Shown here: piece after piece, positions 24,638 through 36,377 of the stretch | How positions within the stretch are numbered: position 1 is the first letter of the stretch | Layout: every line of letters begins with the position of its first letter | Source: Raphanus sativus | Lineage: Eukaryota; Streptophyta; Magnoliopsida; Brassicales; Brassicaceae | Direction: 5' to 3' | Assembly: GCF_000801105.2 (NCBI RefSeq) | Contig: NC_079515.1 | Span: 2,852,001-2,916,000 of the forward strand | DNA length: 64,000 bases | Program-made: the position numbers and the translations under genes | Notes under the pieces: generated by a model | Seen by the model: the letters and a program-made list of their open reading frames with translations, nothing else | Databases searched by the model: none | Told to the model about the DNA's origin: nothing

Positions 24638-25764
24638 ATGAGCAGAGATCATCCTCCCGAGCCTCTTGATTTCTTCATCTGGACTGTTGAGGTATTTCAA
24701 TTCAATCAAATCAAAAGTTCCTCTCTTTGTGTGAATCTGAATCAACCCTTTTTAACTGGGTTTGATTTTGATTTTGCTTTTGATTTTTCACTCTTTATGA
24801 TCTACTTCAGGTATGATCCCCAAAGGGTTGTTCTTTCTTGGATCCGAACTCAGGATTGATTGATGATTCTTAAGTTGAACTTGGAACCTTGTTTTTTAGT
24901 TTTTTTTCTTGTTGCTATTTTGGTTAGCAAATCTTGAACCTTTAATGGTTTAACCATTGTTTGGAAGCTCGAGATTGCTATAGTACTTATAGAGAACACA
25001 CTAGTCTCACTAGTGGTCATTTGGTTTAGATTCTTAGTTGTACCCTTAGTTCATGTAGATTTACTCTGGAAATGGTTTTTGCTTTTAATCACAAGGTATT
25101 AGTGTATTACTGGTGTGTTCAGTGAATCCTGGCTGAAGATTAGTTGGTGATAACTGAAAATTAGGAAGATGCTTTTAAGTTGTTTTGGGAAAAGATAAGT
25201 AGAATTAGTCACACTTTGGGTTCATTCAGATGCTACTACTGCTATGGCTCTTTTTTTTTTAGTCTGTTGGGTTTGTACCTTTTTATGTCTGCCTACCGAG
25301 CTTCTTGTAGATGAGGAGGATCTGTTCGTTTTCTTCTTATAAACAGGACGTTGGATCTTGGCTTGAGGAGATCAACCTAGGGAGCTACCGCCTGATTTTC
25401 AAAGAGAATGGTGTCAACGGAGAGTATCTCGAAAGCATGTCTGTGTTCACAACGGAACAGATCCTTCACTTCATAAGGAGGCATCACATGAAATGGGGTG
25501 ACTTCATCACCCTCTGCAAAGAACTCAGGAGGATTAAAGGTTTCTCTCTCTCTCGCTCTTTCTCTTTACCCTAAAGCTTAGTGTTGCTGCAACCAATTTG
25601 AAAAGAAATGTGTTTTACTTTTTTTTTTCGCAGTGGCTTGCTTGAAAGGTGAACAGAGAGTTCGACGGCCATGGTGGGCACCTTCTTGCCTCTCAGTAGT
25701 CTTTGTTAAGGCGGCTAAGCGCAACCGACAATCTCGTGTTGTATCTCTAAAGCTTGAGTCTTGA
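24638..25764 (+). CDS. Small SAM (sterile alpha motif) domain protein
   Basis: Three exons in phase, 24638-24691, 25347-25539 and 25634-25764, giving 125 residues. Seen: MSRDHPPEPLDFFIWTVEDV, then a SAM domain: VGSWLEEINLGSYRLIFKEN, VNGEYLESMSVFTTEQILHF, HHMKWGDFITLCKELRRIK. The tail is basic (RVRRPWWAP, KAAKRNRQSRV). Known: SAM domains are small five-helix modules for protein or RNA binding, often by polymerising; nothing catalytic. Probable orthologue of At3g07760, function unknown to me. I chose the ATG at 24638 because the in-frame ATG at 24587 lies inside a likely leader intron whose acceptor is at about 24624. Confidence 0.88.
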
Positions 25765-26798
25765 CATTTACACTTTGGATGTTTATGTACCTACTTGTCT
25801 CTCTATCTCTTCTCTTCTCTTTCTTTTTTTTTTTTCTCTGGTTTGGGGTTTGTCTGTGGAGATCAAAAGCCGCATATGCAATAGGAAGAAACAAACTCAA
25901 GCCAAAAATGCTGTTTGGCTTTGGTAAAATCTTGCAAGGTGGGGGGAAAAACATTATGTTCTTTTTTTGTTTTTGTTTTGTACTTCGGTGTATACAAAGT
26001 TTGTTCCCAGATGTTTAATATATTATGCGACAGATAAAAATAGTATAGTAATTTGATTATACATATGTGGAAAAAAACCTTGGAGAGGAAGAGATTAAAC
26101 TTGTATGTCGCACCACCTTCCATTTCACCTGGTCCAGATGTTCTGAAGAAATATCATTGAGATAAGACTTTTGGCATGTAGCTAGTTCCATGTTTCCTGT
26201 TTGGAGATTAGCACTTTTTAATAAATATCCTCTTCTTGGTTCCGTTGATTCCGCGTTATAATCTATCTTCACATACTATTTGACAGTTGACAGTTCAATT
26301 AAACCCTACATTCCTGGCCTCATTCACCTCAATGTTGATATGGAGTCATGTTCATATGGTCTAAATCAACCGATGGTGTATATGTCCTCTTGGTTGGAAA
26401 TCATCGCAGCTGGAGCCTGGCATATCACCTTTTCACGAGTGTTGTTATATGTTTTTGTTGTGGTATCGTTTGGATATTGGTGTCTTTTCTTTATATCTCT
26501 GCTTCATTTTCGTATACTAGCCAAAACCGGATCATCCAAATTATCAGGTCCAAAGCTCATTGGCGTATGGGGCTTGTTAAAAACCCAAACCGGTTCACAC
26601 ACGCGGACCGGGTTCGATGTCTTAAACTCGATTTTGGTTTGTAAAATGTAAATTTTTGAAATTAACCTACCGTAACCACTACCCTTTTAACATCCAGAAG
26701 CTTCGCCTTTGGCCCAAAGAACCCTACTAAAACCTCCTCTCACAGTGCTGCTGCTACCGTCCGCATATCAGAATCATCGTTTCTAAGAAGCTGCGAAT
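25765..26798. other. Intergenic interval upstream of the mitochondrial HSP90 gene
   Basis: 3' UTR-like to about 26030, then unrecognised DNA. The overlapping frames at 26280-26651 share no motif with any family I know and are probably chance. From about 26690 the sequence reads as HSP90 promoter and leader. I see no clear run of perfect heat-shock elements. Confidence 0.45.
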
Positions 26799-29700
26799 AT
26801 GCTCAGGCTCTCGAAGCGTTCCGTCTCTACCTTCTTACGCTCCGGCGACAGAAGCTTCCGCGTCTCTTCCGCCGCCGCCACTTCCATCTCCCGCTCTTCC
26901 CCATCAACTATCACGGTATCAACCCTCACCCTGCCCTCCTTTATTCGTTGCTTTCTGAAGCTATATAGCCAAATTGGCTTTTCGTATGATCACATAATTA
27001 TCACGAACACCTTAGATGCAATGTGTAACATTAAAAAAAAAAGAGTATTAGGCAAAACAAAATTAGAGTGATTGGATTACTCACGATGTTGTTTCTAATT
27101 CATTTTTTTTTATTTTCCTGGTCTCAGGATTCGAGAAGAGGTGAGCGTGAACCGAGATGGTACTCATCCTTAACCAATGGGAAATGTAAGAAAGGCGAGT
27201 CCTTGTCTCATTTGAACATGAAAACCAATTGGTTTATTGGATCATACCGGAACGAATCCAGTGCCGCAGCAGCATCAGACTCTGCCTCTCAAGCTCCTCC
27301 ACCGGCTGAGAAATTTGAATATCAAGCTGAAGTACGTTCATTGTTTAAAAAAAATTGATTATTTTCTGATCCGTTCTGTGTGTTACTCATGTTTAATACA
27401 ATAATGATTCTTTTATCATTCTTGTGATTAATTATGTGTGTTTCTGCTCTATGTTTGACAGGTTAGTCGCCTCATGGACCTCATCGTTAACAGTCTGTAC
27501 AGCAACAAGGAGGTGTTTCTTCGGGAGCTTATCAGGTATCTTTCTGTCCTGATTTATACTCTCTTTTTTTTGAGTTCTTCTGTTTCGTTTTTAACAATCT
27601 ACATTTATTTGTTTTTTTTTCTCCAACAGCAATGCTAGTGACGCATTGGATAAATTGCGTTACTTGAGCGTTACGAACCCCGAGCTCTCAAAGGATGCCG
27701 CTGATCTTGATATACGCATCTATGCAGATAAGGAGAACGGAGTAATTACTCTCACGTAAGTCATAATGGTTTCTGCTTTTGAAAAGTGCAAATTTCGTTT
27801 TGAGCAGTGGTGAGTAGAGAGTTAACATTATTATCTGTGTTTTGTCAGTGATTCAGGTATCGGTATGACACGACAAGAATTAGTTGACTGCCTTGGGACT
27901 ATTGCTCAAAGTGGAACTGCCAAGTTCCTGAAAGCTTTAAAGGTCCTCCTCTACTGGTTCCTCTGACTCTACATTTCTACTATTTCCGAAAATCTTTTTT
28001 TTTTCTTTCAGGGAGTCGCTAGATCAACTAAGCATTGTTGTAATGATTTCAGGATAACAAGGATGCAGGTGGTGACAACAATTTAATTGGTCAATTCGGT
28101 GTGGGGTTCTATTCAGCATTCTTGGTTGCAGATCGGGTAAGTTCTTATTCTGTCATCTCGGTCTACTCTGATCATTTTTATGCTCACCTCTCCATTAACT
28201 TATTAATGTGTTAATTATCTATTTTTTGAAGGTTACGGTGTCAACGAAGAGCCCGAAGTCTGATAAGCAATATGTATGGGAAGGAGAAGCAGATTCAAGC
28301 AGTTACACTATTAAGGAAGAGACTGATCCTCAGTTAATCATTCCTAGAGGAACACGTATTGCTTTGCATCTAAAGGTTCGTTATGCTTTTGTTTTTCTTT
28401 CTGTATCTCAATGCAAGTATACGTTCCGTCATCCTAAACTTTTTTTTTTCTTCGCGGTTCCTAATGTAGCGGGATGACAAAGGATTTGCAGATCCAGAGC
28501 GGATTCAGAAGCTCGTGAAAAACTATTCTCAATTTGTTTCGTTCCCTATATACACATGGCAGGAGAAAGGGTACACAAAAGAGGTATGATCAACATGATG
28601 GCATTTGTATGCACGTATACATGGCATTAATGCCCAAGTTGCTCTGTCTACAAGGGAAAATAATATATAGATTTCCGTGTCAGAAAAAAAGAAAATTAAG
28701 ATTTTTAATTTGTTTGGTGTTCTCTTATTCAGGTTGAGGTTGATGATGATCCAGTTGAGTCCAAAAAAGACGACCAGGATGACCAAATGGAGGTATACTT
28801 GTTTATCGTTTCCTTTTTCTGATTTTATCTTGATTAGCATCAGAGAAACTGTTTGATCAGAATCAGATAATTGCTAGATGTGCGTGGCTAGTTGGCTTAG
28901 AGCTTATGTCCTTTTTTTAACTTAAACAGAGAAAAAAGAAGACCAAGAAGGTTATCGAAAGATACTGGGATTGGGAGCTTACTAATGAAACGCAGCCAAT
29001 TTGGGTAAGGACTGCTTGATGTAGTTCATGTTCACTCAGAATCAACAAAATATGGAAACAGTTCAAGAGTTTGAGTCTATTTACTGCAGCTCCGGAACTC
29101 TAAGGAGGTGACGACAGAGGAGTACAATGAGTTTTATAGAAACACTTTCAACGAGTATTTGGACCCGTTGGCATCATCTCACTTCACTACAGAGGTACGA
29201 TTGAGATTAAACGTCTGTTAAAGTAATGTATCTTTATTAAACAGCCAAAGCGGATTATGCTTTGTATCTGTTGACGCTACATTGTTACCACTAATGACAG
29301 ATTATTTCTTAGATTCTCTTACTTATATTGTTCTTAATGCAGGGTGAGGTCGAGTTTAGGTCCATCCTTTACGTGCCACCTGTCTCACTAACGGGGAAGG
29401 ATGACGTGGTTAATCAAAAGACAAAGAACATAAGGCTCTACGTAAAACGAGTTTTCATTTCAGACGATTTTGACGGGGAGCTGGTGAGAAGAAGTTTCCC
29501 TTGGCGTGGTATTTCAAGATACCTGTCTTTCTATTTTGTATTGATATCCACTTTCGTGGTGTTTGGTGCTTTCTGAGCAGTTTCCTAGGTACTTGAGCTT
29601 TATTAAGGGTGTTGTGGATTCACACGACCTCCCACTTAATGTGTCCCGTGAGATTCTTCAAGAAAGCCGCATTGTAAGAGCTAATATCTATTTTTACACA

Positions 29701-31303
29701 AAGCCTTCGAGATATATGTTCTAATTTTTTTGGTATAAGGGGTCATGTATTGGTAAGCTTACGTTTTTGTATTGTGTCTCAAAGGTGCGTATCATGAAGA
29801 AACGTCTGGTGAAGAAAGCTTTTGATATGATTTTGGGAATTTCCTTGAGTGAAAACAGAGAAGTATGCTTCAACTCTTGATCCCTTCTACTTGCCTTTTG
29901 TCTCTTCATTTGTCTGAATGAGAATGACACTGTTACCCTGTTTACTTAAAACAGGACTATGAAAAGTTTTGGGATAATTTCGGAAAACATCTAAAACTGG
30001 GATGCATCGAGGACCGCGAGAACCACAAGCGTATAGCTCCCTTGCTTCGATTTTTCTCCTCCCAGAGTGAGGATTACATGATCAGTTTGGATGAATACGT
30101 CGAGAATATGAAAGCTGAACAAAAAGCTATATACTACATTGCTTCCGACAGCGTTACAAGTGCTAAGAATGCTCCTTTCCTCGAGAAGCTTATGGAGAAG
30201 GAACTTGAGGTGACACTTGCTGTACTTACTTGCAGATACTCCTATTACTCTGAGTTAATCCTGAGGTGATTGATATTTTTCTGTTTTGTGTGATTATAGG
30301 TACTATATCTGGTAGAACCCATTGATGAAGTTGCCATACAGAGCTTAAAATCTTACAAGGATAAGGACTTCATTGACATCAGCAAGGAAGACTTAGACCT
30401 CGGCAAGTGTTCAATGCGATACCCTTGAAATTGTATAGTCCCACTTCATCGCATAATAACACCTTCCGGCTGTGATCTTGTATTGACAGGAGACAAGAAC
30501 GAGGAGAAAGAAGCAGCTGTGAAAAAGGAGTTTGGGCAGACTTGTGATTGGATAAAGAAACGATTGGGTGATAAGGTTGCCAGAGTTCAAATTTCGAGCC
30601 GTCTGAGTTCATCTCCCTGTGTTCTTGTTTCTGGTAAATTTGGTTGGTCAGCCAACATGGAGAGGTAAGATCTAACGAAGTAAGAACTTGTTTTGTTCCT
30701 TGTTTTTTCCTGGTGAACTAACAGAGAATATTTGATTTCGACAGGCTAATGAAGGCACAATCAGCTGGTGGTGACACAACAAGCCTAGAGTTCATGAAGG
30801 GGAGAAGAGTGTTTGAGATCAATCCTGAACACTCGATTATCAAGAGCATAAATGTGAAGTCACCAGTCATCATCACTTGGTCTTGGCTACTAAAATAAAA
30901 TGTATGAGCTGCTTATGTAATATTAACTTGATTGTTTTTTTCAACCAACAGGCTGCTTACAGGAGTAACCCAAATGATGAAGATGCCATGAGAGCCATAG
31001 ATCTTATGTATGATGCAGCACTGGTTTCTAGTGGGTTCACGGTAAGCCTCTACTTGCATTCTATATTAACTCATTCTTTCCAACTTTGAGAAGATTAGTA
31101 AAAAAATATTGGTTGTCGTCTGTGAATACATACAGCCTGAGAATCCAGCAGAGCTCGGCGGGAAGATATATGAGATGATGGGTATTGCTCTTTCCGGGAA
31201 ATGGTCAAGCCCCGAGGTTCAGCAGCATATGGCACATTCTCACAATGCAGAACTCTTAGAAGCTGAAGTGGTTGAGCCAGTGGAAGTAGATGGGAAGAAA
31301 TGA
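26799..31303 (+). CDS. HSP90-6: Mitochondrial HSP90 chaperone (HSP90-6 / Hsp89.1 type)
   Basis: About 19 exons; the first three are 26799-26915, 27128-27331 and 27462-27535. Seen: an Arg/Ser-rich presequence ([20 protein letters not shown], later PRWYSSL) fitting mitochondrial import; the GHKL ATPase domain with [39 protein letters not shown] and [17 protein letters not shown]; a charged linker ([18 protein letters not shown], then [17 protein letters not shown]); the middle domain ([16 protein letters not shown]-type stretch [30 protein letters not shown]); and a C-terminus ending [12 protein letters not shown]. There is no cytosolic MEEVD or ER KDEL tail, consistent with an organelle form. 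Known: ATP-driven folding of client proteins. Probable orthologue of At3g07770. Length about 790-800 residues, usual for the family. Confidence 0.93.
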
Positions 31304-31925
31304 ACAGAAGCCTAATGTCCCCTGTCCTGCAACGATTCTCAGTTTCTCATACCAGCATATTCTTTTTCTTTTAGTAGCAGCAGTATAAGAACTCTAGAGT
31401 TTTACATTTTAGCATCAATAGGCAATAAGCCAATGGTATTATTCTCTAGCTATTGTTGGACAGATTGAGAATGTTGAGCTTGCTGTTGAGTTTTCCCTAA
31501 TAACCTAATTAGCGTTAACTGACTCGAGAGGACAAATCTTTTCTGTTTAAATAAAAAAATTGGGGTTTTACTGCAAGGAATTAAACCGTGTGGCACTACA
31601 GGTGATGGTATAGTAAATACTGGGGCGTTGTGTTAAAAAAAATTTTTTTAGAAAAGATATTATTTGCGATAAGATCCTAATCAACTGGTTGTAAATACGA
31701 TTTGTCTTACTTACGGGGTTAAAAGTAGATAAAACCAAAATATTTGGGGCAAAATTTAATATCTTGGAACTTAAACGCGTATAAATGGAATTGATAATCC
31801 TCGACCGATACATTCATAATCATCTGCCATCATTGTGTTTCCCTGTCTGAACCTGAACCAAACCCTAGCGTCCGAATTTCCAAATCCGAAATTCGAAAAA
31901 TCGTAGTTTTGTCTTCTGATTCGAG
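31304..31925. other. HSP90 3' UTR and ESS2 promoter; OBERON1 expected here but absent
   Basis: Only 622 bp separate the HSP90 stop from the ESS2 start. In Arabidopsis, as I recall, OBE1 (At3g07780, a PHD-finger gene) lies between them. I find no PHD motif and no long frame here on either strand. Confidence 0.6.
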
Positions 31926-33389
31926 ATGTTTCTATCTCCCGGCCATTCACCACGTCATCTATCATCTCCGTCACCGTCTTCTTGCTCCGATGATGGTCAC
32001 CGGATCTCCTCCTCCTCCTCGAAGATCACACCCCGGAACCCTAGAAAACGGATTCGAGTCCTGGACGAAGACGCTTACGTCGCAGCGATCGAGAAGATCA
32101 TCGAGCGCGATTACTTCCCGGACATACCCAAGCTCAGGGACCGCCTCGACTGGATCCAGGCGGTGAAAACCCGCGACCCGGTTCAGATCCGAGACGCGCA
32201 GTTGAAGATCATCGAGAGGAGGCGTGGGAAGAAAGCTAATCATGGTGGGGACACGGAGGGTGGTAATAAAACTCAAACACCTGGTTCTACTTTCTTGAGA
32301 AATTTCACTCCTTTAGATGAGTTCGATGGTAAAACCCCTAGAGAGGTCGAAGAACAAGTAGTAGTTTCTGATGATGGTGATGAAGATGTAGATATTAATA
32401 TGTCGTTAGATGAGTTCTTTAGGAGGTATACAAGCGAGGATAACGATAGCTTTTCTAAGATATTGGAGAAGGTGAATAAGAGGAAGAAGGAGAAGTATGG
32501 GTATCTTCTTGAACAAGGTGGTGATGTGGTTGAGGATGCGAAGAGAGATAGGATCACTGATGGTTACGGTACTTCTTATCAACCAACGAGTACTTTAGTA
32601 GGGTGGAAGTATACGGCGAAGAATCTTCTAATGTACCATCCAGCCGATCGCGGCGAGGCGCCGTTGACTGAGGAGGAGAGGGCTGTGAGGTTAGCTGGGC
32701 TGACCAAGGAGATTGTTAAGGGGAACACTCGTTTTCATGGGAAGACGGTTGATTATAGGCCGAGGGAGGATGGTTCGTTGGAGATTCTCTACACTCCTAT
32801 CGCAGGCTCTTCTCCTATGCGTGTTAGGGAGAGAGACACCTCCAAGAGGTATGATCTTGATGATCTGAGGAAGACTCCGAATCGTTTCTACGTGGAGTCG
32901 GATAAGAGAGGAGACAACGGGTATAGTTTTGTTAGAACTCCATCTCCTGCACCTGGTTTAGATGAATCGCCTTTTGTTACATGGGGTGAGATCGAGGGGA
33001 CACCTATGCGGTTAGATCCTGAGGATACGCCTATAGATATCGGCGGCAGCGCTGATGGACCTCGCTACAATGTTCCGTCCGCGCCTGCGAGGGACGTGAG
33101 GGCGCATTCTTTGTCGAGGGACGCGTCGAGGAAGCTGAGAGAGAGGTCGAACAGTATGTTTAAGAAGCCTCCGTTGCCGTCTCCTCGCGGAAGCGCGAGT
33201 CCGAACGTTAGGACTATGCTTTCCCCCGCTGCTAAGAAGTTTTTCAGACGGACGATAAGGAAGTCTTCTGGTGCTGTTGATGAGAGCCTTCGCGCGAGTT
33301 ATCGTGGAGCGAGTCCTGGTGCTGTGACTCCTAAGAGTGTGTCTAGATTTGGTAAAGATAGGATTACCCCGGGCTCAAGGTCGCCTTGA
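31926..33389 (+). CDS. ESS2/DGCR14 homologue (nuclear, spliceosome-associated protein), intronless
   Basis: A single frame of 487 residues. Seen: N-terminal Ser/Pro-rich stretch, then the family signature RKRIRVLDEDAYVAAIEKII.RDYFPDIPKLRDRLDW, an acidic middle (SLDEFFRRYTSEDNDSFSKI), KNLLMYHPADRGEAPLTEEE, TRFHGKTVDYRPREDG, and a conserved end region with FVRTPSPAPGLDESPFVTWGEIEGTPMRLD. The C-terminus is Ser/Arg-rich with several SP sites (GSRSP end). Known: ES2/DGCR14 proteins are found in the spliceosome C complex and nuclear speckles. Probable orthologue of At3g07790. Complete and in the same orientation as HSP90. Confidence 0.92.
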   Translation: MFLSPGHSPRHLSSPSPSSCSDDGHRISSSSSKITPRNPRKRIRVLDEDAYVAAIEKIIERDYFPDIPKLRDRLDWIQAVKTRDPVQIRDAQLKIIERRRGKKANHGGDTEGGNKTQTPGSTFLRNFTPLDEFDGKTPREVEEQVVVSDDGDEDVDINMSLDEFFRRYTSEDNDSFSKILEKVNKRKKEKYGYLLEQGGDVVEDAKRDRITDGYGTSYQPTSTLVGWKYTAKNLLMYHPADRGEAPLTEEERAVRLAGLTKEIVKGNTRFHGKTVDYRPREDGSLEILYTPIAGSSPMRVRERDTSKRYDLDDLRKTPNRFYVESDKRGDNGYSFVRTPSPAPGLDESPFVTWGEIEGTPMRLDPEDTPIDIGGSADGPRYNVPSAPARDVRAHSLSRDASRKLRERSNSMFKKPPLPSPRGSASPNVRTMLSPAAKKFFRRTIRKSSGAVDESLRASYRGASPGAVTPKSVSRFGKDRITPGSRSP

Positions 33390-34325
33390 TTGTGCTAATG
33401 TTGTAAAACTTATATGATGTTTTAATACGTTGGTGCTGATAGAGGCAAACAAAGATGCTTCTTCTTGTACTAAATAAGCTTTTGTGCTAAGTGCTGTTGA
33501 ATCTTTTCAAATGGAATACCATCTACGTTTGCATTTGTAGTTTTGAGTTCAACATTTTTTTTTTCTTAGTAGGTCCTTTTCTGCCTCATGCTATTCATCA
33601 CTTACCCATCTTCATTATTATAACATCATCATGATATCCTTACTTGAATTCTGGGGTTACTCTTTTTATATCAGCACCCATTTGTGTGTTACATGCTCAT
33701 GATTACTCTCTTAAGCTTTCGCATTCTCCACGTGCTTTATGTTTATTATGCATTTATGTTAGTGTATCTTCTTTACACTGAAGTCAGTAGATATGGCAGC
33801 CTGTAACAAGCCTCGCTCTTCACTGCAAACATGAAATAGCCTGAAATGTCAGGATCTTTAGCGTTGTTCTGAAGACTATTTGAAGAGTGGTTTTGAGTTA
33901 TTCAGGTTCACAATCTGTGTGGACTTGTCTGACAGTCTTGGGAGCTCGAGATGCCCTACACCCAGCCATCTTACTCCATAGAGGTGTCTTTCTTTCACTC
34001 ATGAAAGAACATGACAGACAAATCAACCATTCTTTCAATCATGAGCATGACCCTTATAATAAAGGTTGTTTCAACTTTCAAGTATCCCTAGGGAAACTGG
34101 TATATCGACTATGCATGATACATATACACAGATCAGAAGCTAGCTTCAGAGAAACCTTTAAAATCAAATATAGTTCTATACAATAAGCAGCATCACAAGT
34201 GTTTTTCAAAGACAACGATGAGAACAGTAAACTCAGACAAGTAAAACAAAAACACACAGGAAATGAAAAAAAAAAACAGAATCTCACTATACTATATATG
34301 TTACTGGTTCCACAGTGATTCATAA
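33390..34325. other. Convergent intergenic region between ESS2 and TK1A
   Basis: The 3' ends of two converging genes. I see T-rich and A-rich polyadenylation-type stretches, no other gene and no transposon ends. The 99-codon frame near 33887 has no recognisable domain. Confidence 0.5.
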
Positions 34326-35282
34326 TTAGACCATAGCAGCATCTGTCTCCACACAGGATTCAGCTCTTGCCTTGTCAGAATCCAACACTTTCTTCGAAGC
34401 TTTGTTAACAATTTGATTGTTGATGTAATGCTTACGACAAACTGGCATATAGACATCAGCTCCACCGATCAGCTCGGTTCTGGTGTCACAAGTCTTCCTC
34501 AGAGTGAAGAAACCTTTCTGTCCACAAACCTCACACCTCGCAGTTAGTTTCGTCACAGAATCAGCTATTGGTATAATATCAAGTAAAGCACCAAACCTCC
34601 TTCTGCATTTTAGCCAAACAAAAAAAAAACAAATTCAAATTACTGTTCAACAAAATTTGTTAAAACAAAGCACCTACCTAAGATAGTCACCATCAAGGCC
34701 TGCAACGATAACAGTTTTGCCATCATCATCAGCGACTTTGCAGCAAAACTCATAAAGATCTCCAAAGAACTGAGCTTCGTCAATACCAATCACATCAAGC
34801 TGCCATTTTCATTTTTTTTAATTAAAATTAAATTAAAAAACACAATAAAATTAAATAAAAAAAACACAATAAGACAACAATTGCCCACAAGAAGACAAAA
34901 AGACAAGCTTTTACCTTGTCGTAAGCATCTTGTCCGAATTTCTGAGGAAAAGACATGAGATCTGGAAGAGCCCAGCAAGGGAATCCAATTCCATCATGCG
35001 TCACAACCGAATCCTTGGCGTATCTCGTATCCTTGCTCGATTTCAGCATCGCGACACTTCTACATTAACCAAATTCGAAAAAAGAAATTAGATCAACTGA
35101 TAGATCAAAGATCTGAGATGGTTAGGTTACAATTGTGTTTACCTTCCGAGGTTGATCTCTGACTTGATTCGGCGGAGGAGAGAGGTGGATTTCCCAGAAA
35201 ACATAGGACCCGTGATGACGTGAATTGCACCGGATCCGAGATGTCCGTCATCGGCGACAAGGGAAGCTTTGAGGGTCGCCAT
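34326..35282 (-). CDS. TK1A: Thymidine kinase, type 1 (TK1A)
   Basis: Four exons on the minus strand, 35282-35143, 35059-34915, 34799-34678 and 34602-34326, in phase, 227 residues. Seen: P-loop GPMFSGKST (residues 25-33), [19 protein letters not shown], the DEAQFF catalytic/Mg-binding motif ([18 protein letters not shown]), [13 protein letters not shown], and a zinc-binding lasso region [18 protein letters not shown] followed by YMPVCRKHY. Known: phosphorylates thymidine to dTMP in the salvage pathway, feeding DNA synthesis and repair. Probable orthologue of At3g07800. The start at 35282 is preferred although an open frame continues upstream to 35522, because a TATA box lies inside that extension (35371-35378) and the extra residues look unlike any thymidine kinase. 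Confidence 0.94.
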
Positions 35283-35370
35283 AAGCAGAGAAGATCGTGA
35301 GTGGGTAAGGCTTAAAAACTCGGTTTTGGTTTTAGTTAGCGATGATGAATAGCTGCTTGTCGATGGTGGG

Positions 35371-35378
35371 TATATATA
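35371..35378 (-). promoter_or_regulatory. TATA box of TK1A
   Basis: TTATATATACCC on the minus strand, about 90 bp upstream of the ATG. That implies a leader of roughly 55-60 nt if transcription starts about 30 bp downstream (inference). Confidence 0.6.
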
Positions 35379-35875
35379 ACAGATATACGCAGAGGTTGAA
35401 GAAAGGAAGAGAATTGTGGGAGAAGATTTGTCAAAGGTAAGGGTTTTGAAATATTCCACATTTTCTTTTGGAGGGAAAACCATTTTTTGGAGGGAGTCTT
35501 TTTTCATAAAGCCGAACCACATGGACTTTTGAATATTTATATGAAAATGACAAGAATACGTTTGAAAATATCGTTATCAGTTTTATTTAAATGTGGGCTG
35601 AAGCCCAAAATTTCCTAGGCTTTTATTGGCCCTAAGGTAAACATGTTAAGTGTTTCATTTTGCGCTAACTACGTTATTAGGTTAAACTTTTCATTTTCTT
35701 AGGTCGTGGTGATAATTTTATATATCACAAAAGTAAAATAAGAATATATAATTTCTTAACAGAATGCATTAAACTAAAATCTATCTACAGATAACTAACT
35801 GATGGAAATGGTGAGTTAAATCAACAAAATCTAAGGTTGTTTAGCTGATTTCGAGCTTGTTTTTGTATTTATTTT

Positions 35876-35921
35876 CCTTAGGATCTGCTTTTTTTTGAAC
35901 ACCTTCCCTTAAGATCTGCTT
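35876..35921. repeat. Micro-insertion: 16 nt between 15-bp direct repeats
   Basis: CCTTAGGATCTGCTT (35876-35890) and CCTTAAGATCTGCTT (35907-35921) differ by one base. The insert between them is six T followed by GAACACCTTC. Confidence 0.7.
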
Positions 35922-36026
35922 AGAATTGAAACACGAGAAGAAAAGTTTGTATTGGTTGAATTCCTTAAAGTGTGTGGTGACTGGTGAACAACGATTAATA
36001 TGTTGGCACTGAGACATGATTTCTGA

Positions 36027-36335
36027 TGTAACGATAAATCCCTATCTAGAATCCACCGAGGATCGAAGATAAGGTGAATCAAGACCAAGAGAGTGAAGGA
36101 TCACTCCGAAGAAACCAGATTCGATGATGGATGATAAAGATGGTGATGAAACGTAGAGAGATTGGAAAGTTGATATTTTGTTTGATTGATTAATGATTCC
36201 CAAAGGGATAAGCGCTTACAAATAATGTTTAGTAAACCGATAAACCGACCAACCGGTTAACATAAATTGAGATAATGAAACTAGAACCAGACCGATTAGA
36301 CCAAACCGGATAGCTATATGATATTTCCTGTCACA
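36027..36335. mobile_element. Possible solo LTR (Copia-like), 309 bp
   Basis: The block starts TGTAACGATAAATC and ends TTTCCTGTCACA, i.e. TG...CA with inverted ends TGTAAC/GTCACA. Internal CCGGTT-rich stretches (ACCGACCAACCGGTTAAC) resemble Brassicaceae Copia LTRs I have seen. No clear 5-bp target duplication, so the call is tentative. Confidence 0.33.
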
Positions 36336-36377
36336 GACTATCACTAGATTAGAATAGTCTTTTGCTATATTCATCAT

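Noticed and set aside
26280..26651. 123-codon frame before the HSP90 gene
   Set aside because: Overlapped by another frame of similar length and no recognisable domain; judged chance.
35283..35522. N-terminal extension of thymidine kinase from an upstream in-frame ATG
   Set aside because: A TATA box lies inside it, and the extra residues do not resemble a thymidine kinase or a clear transit peptide.
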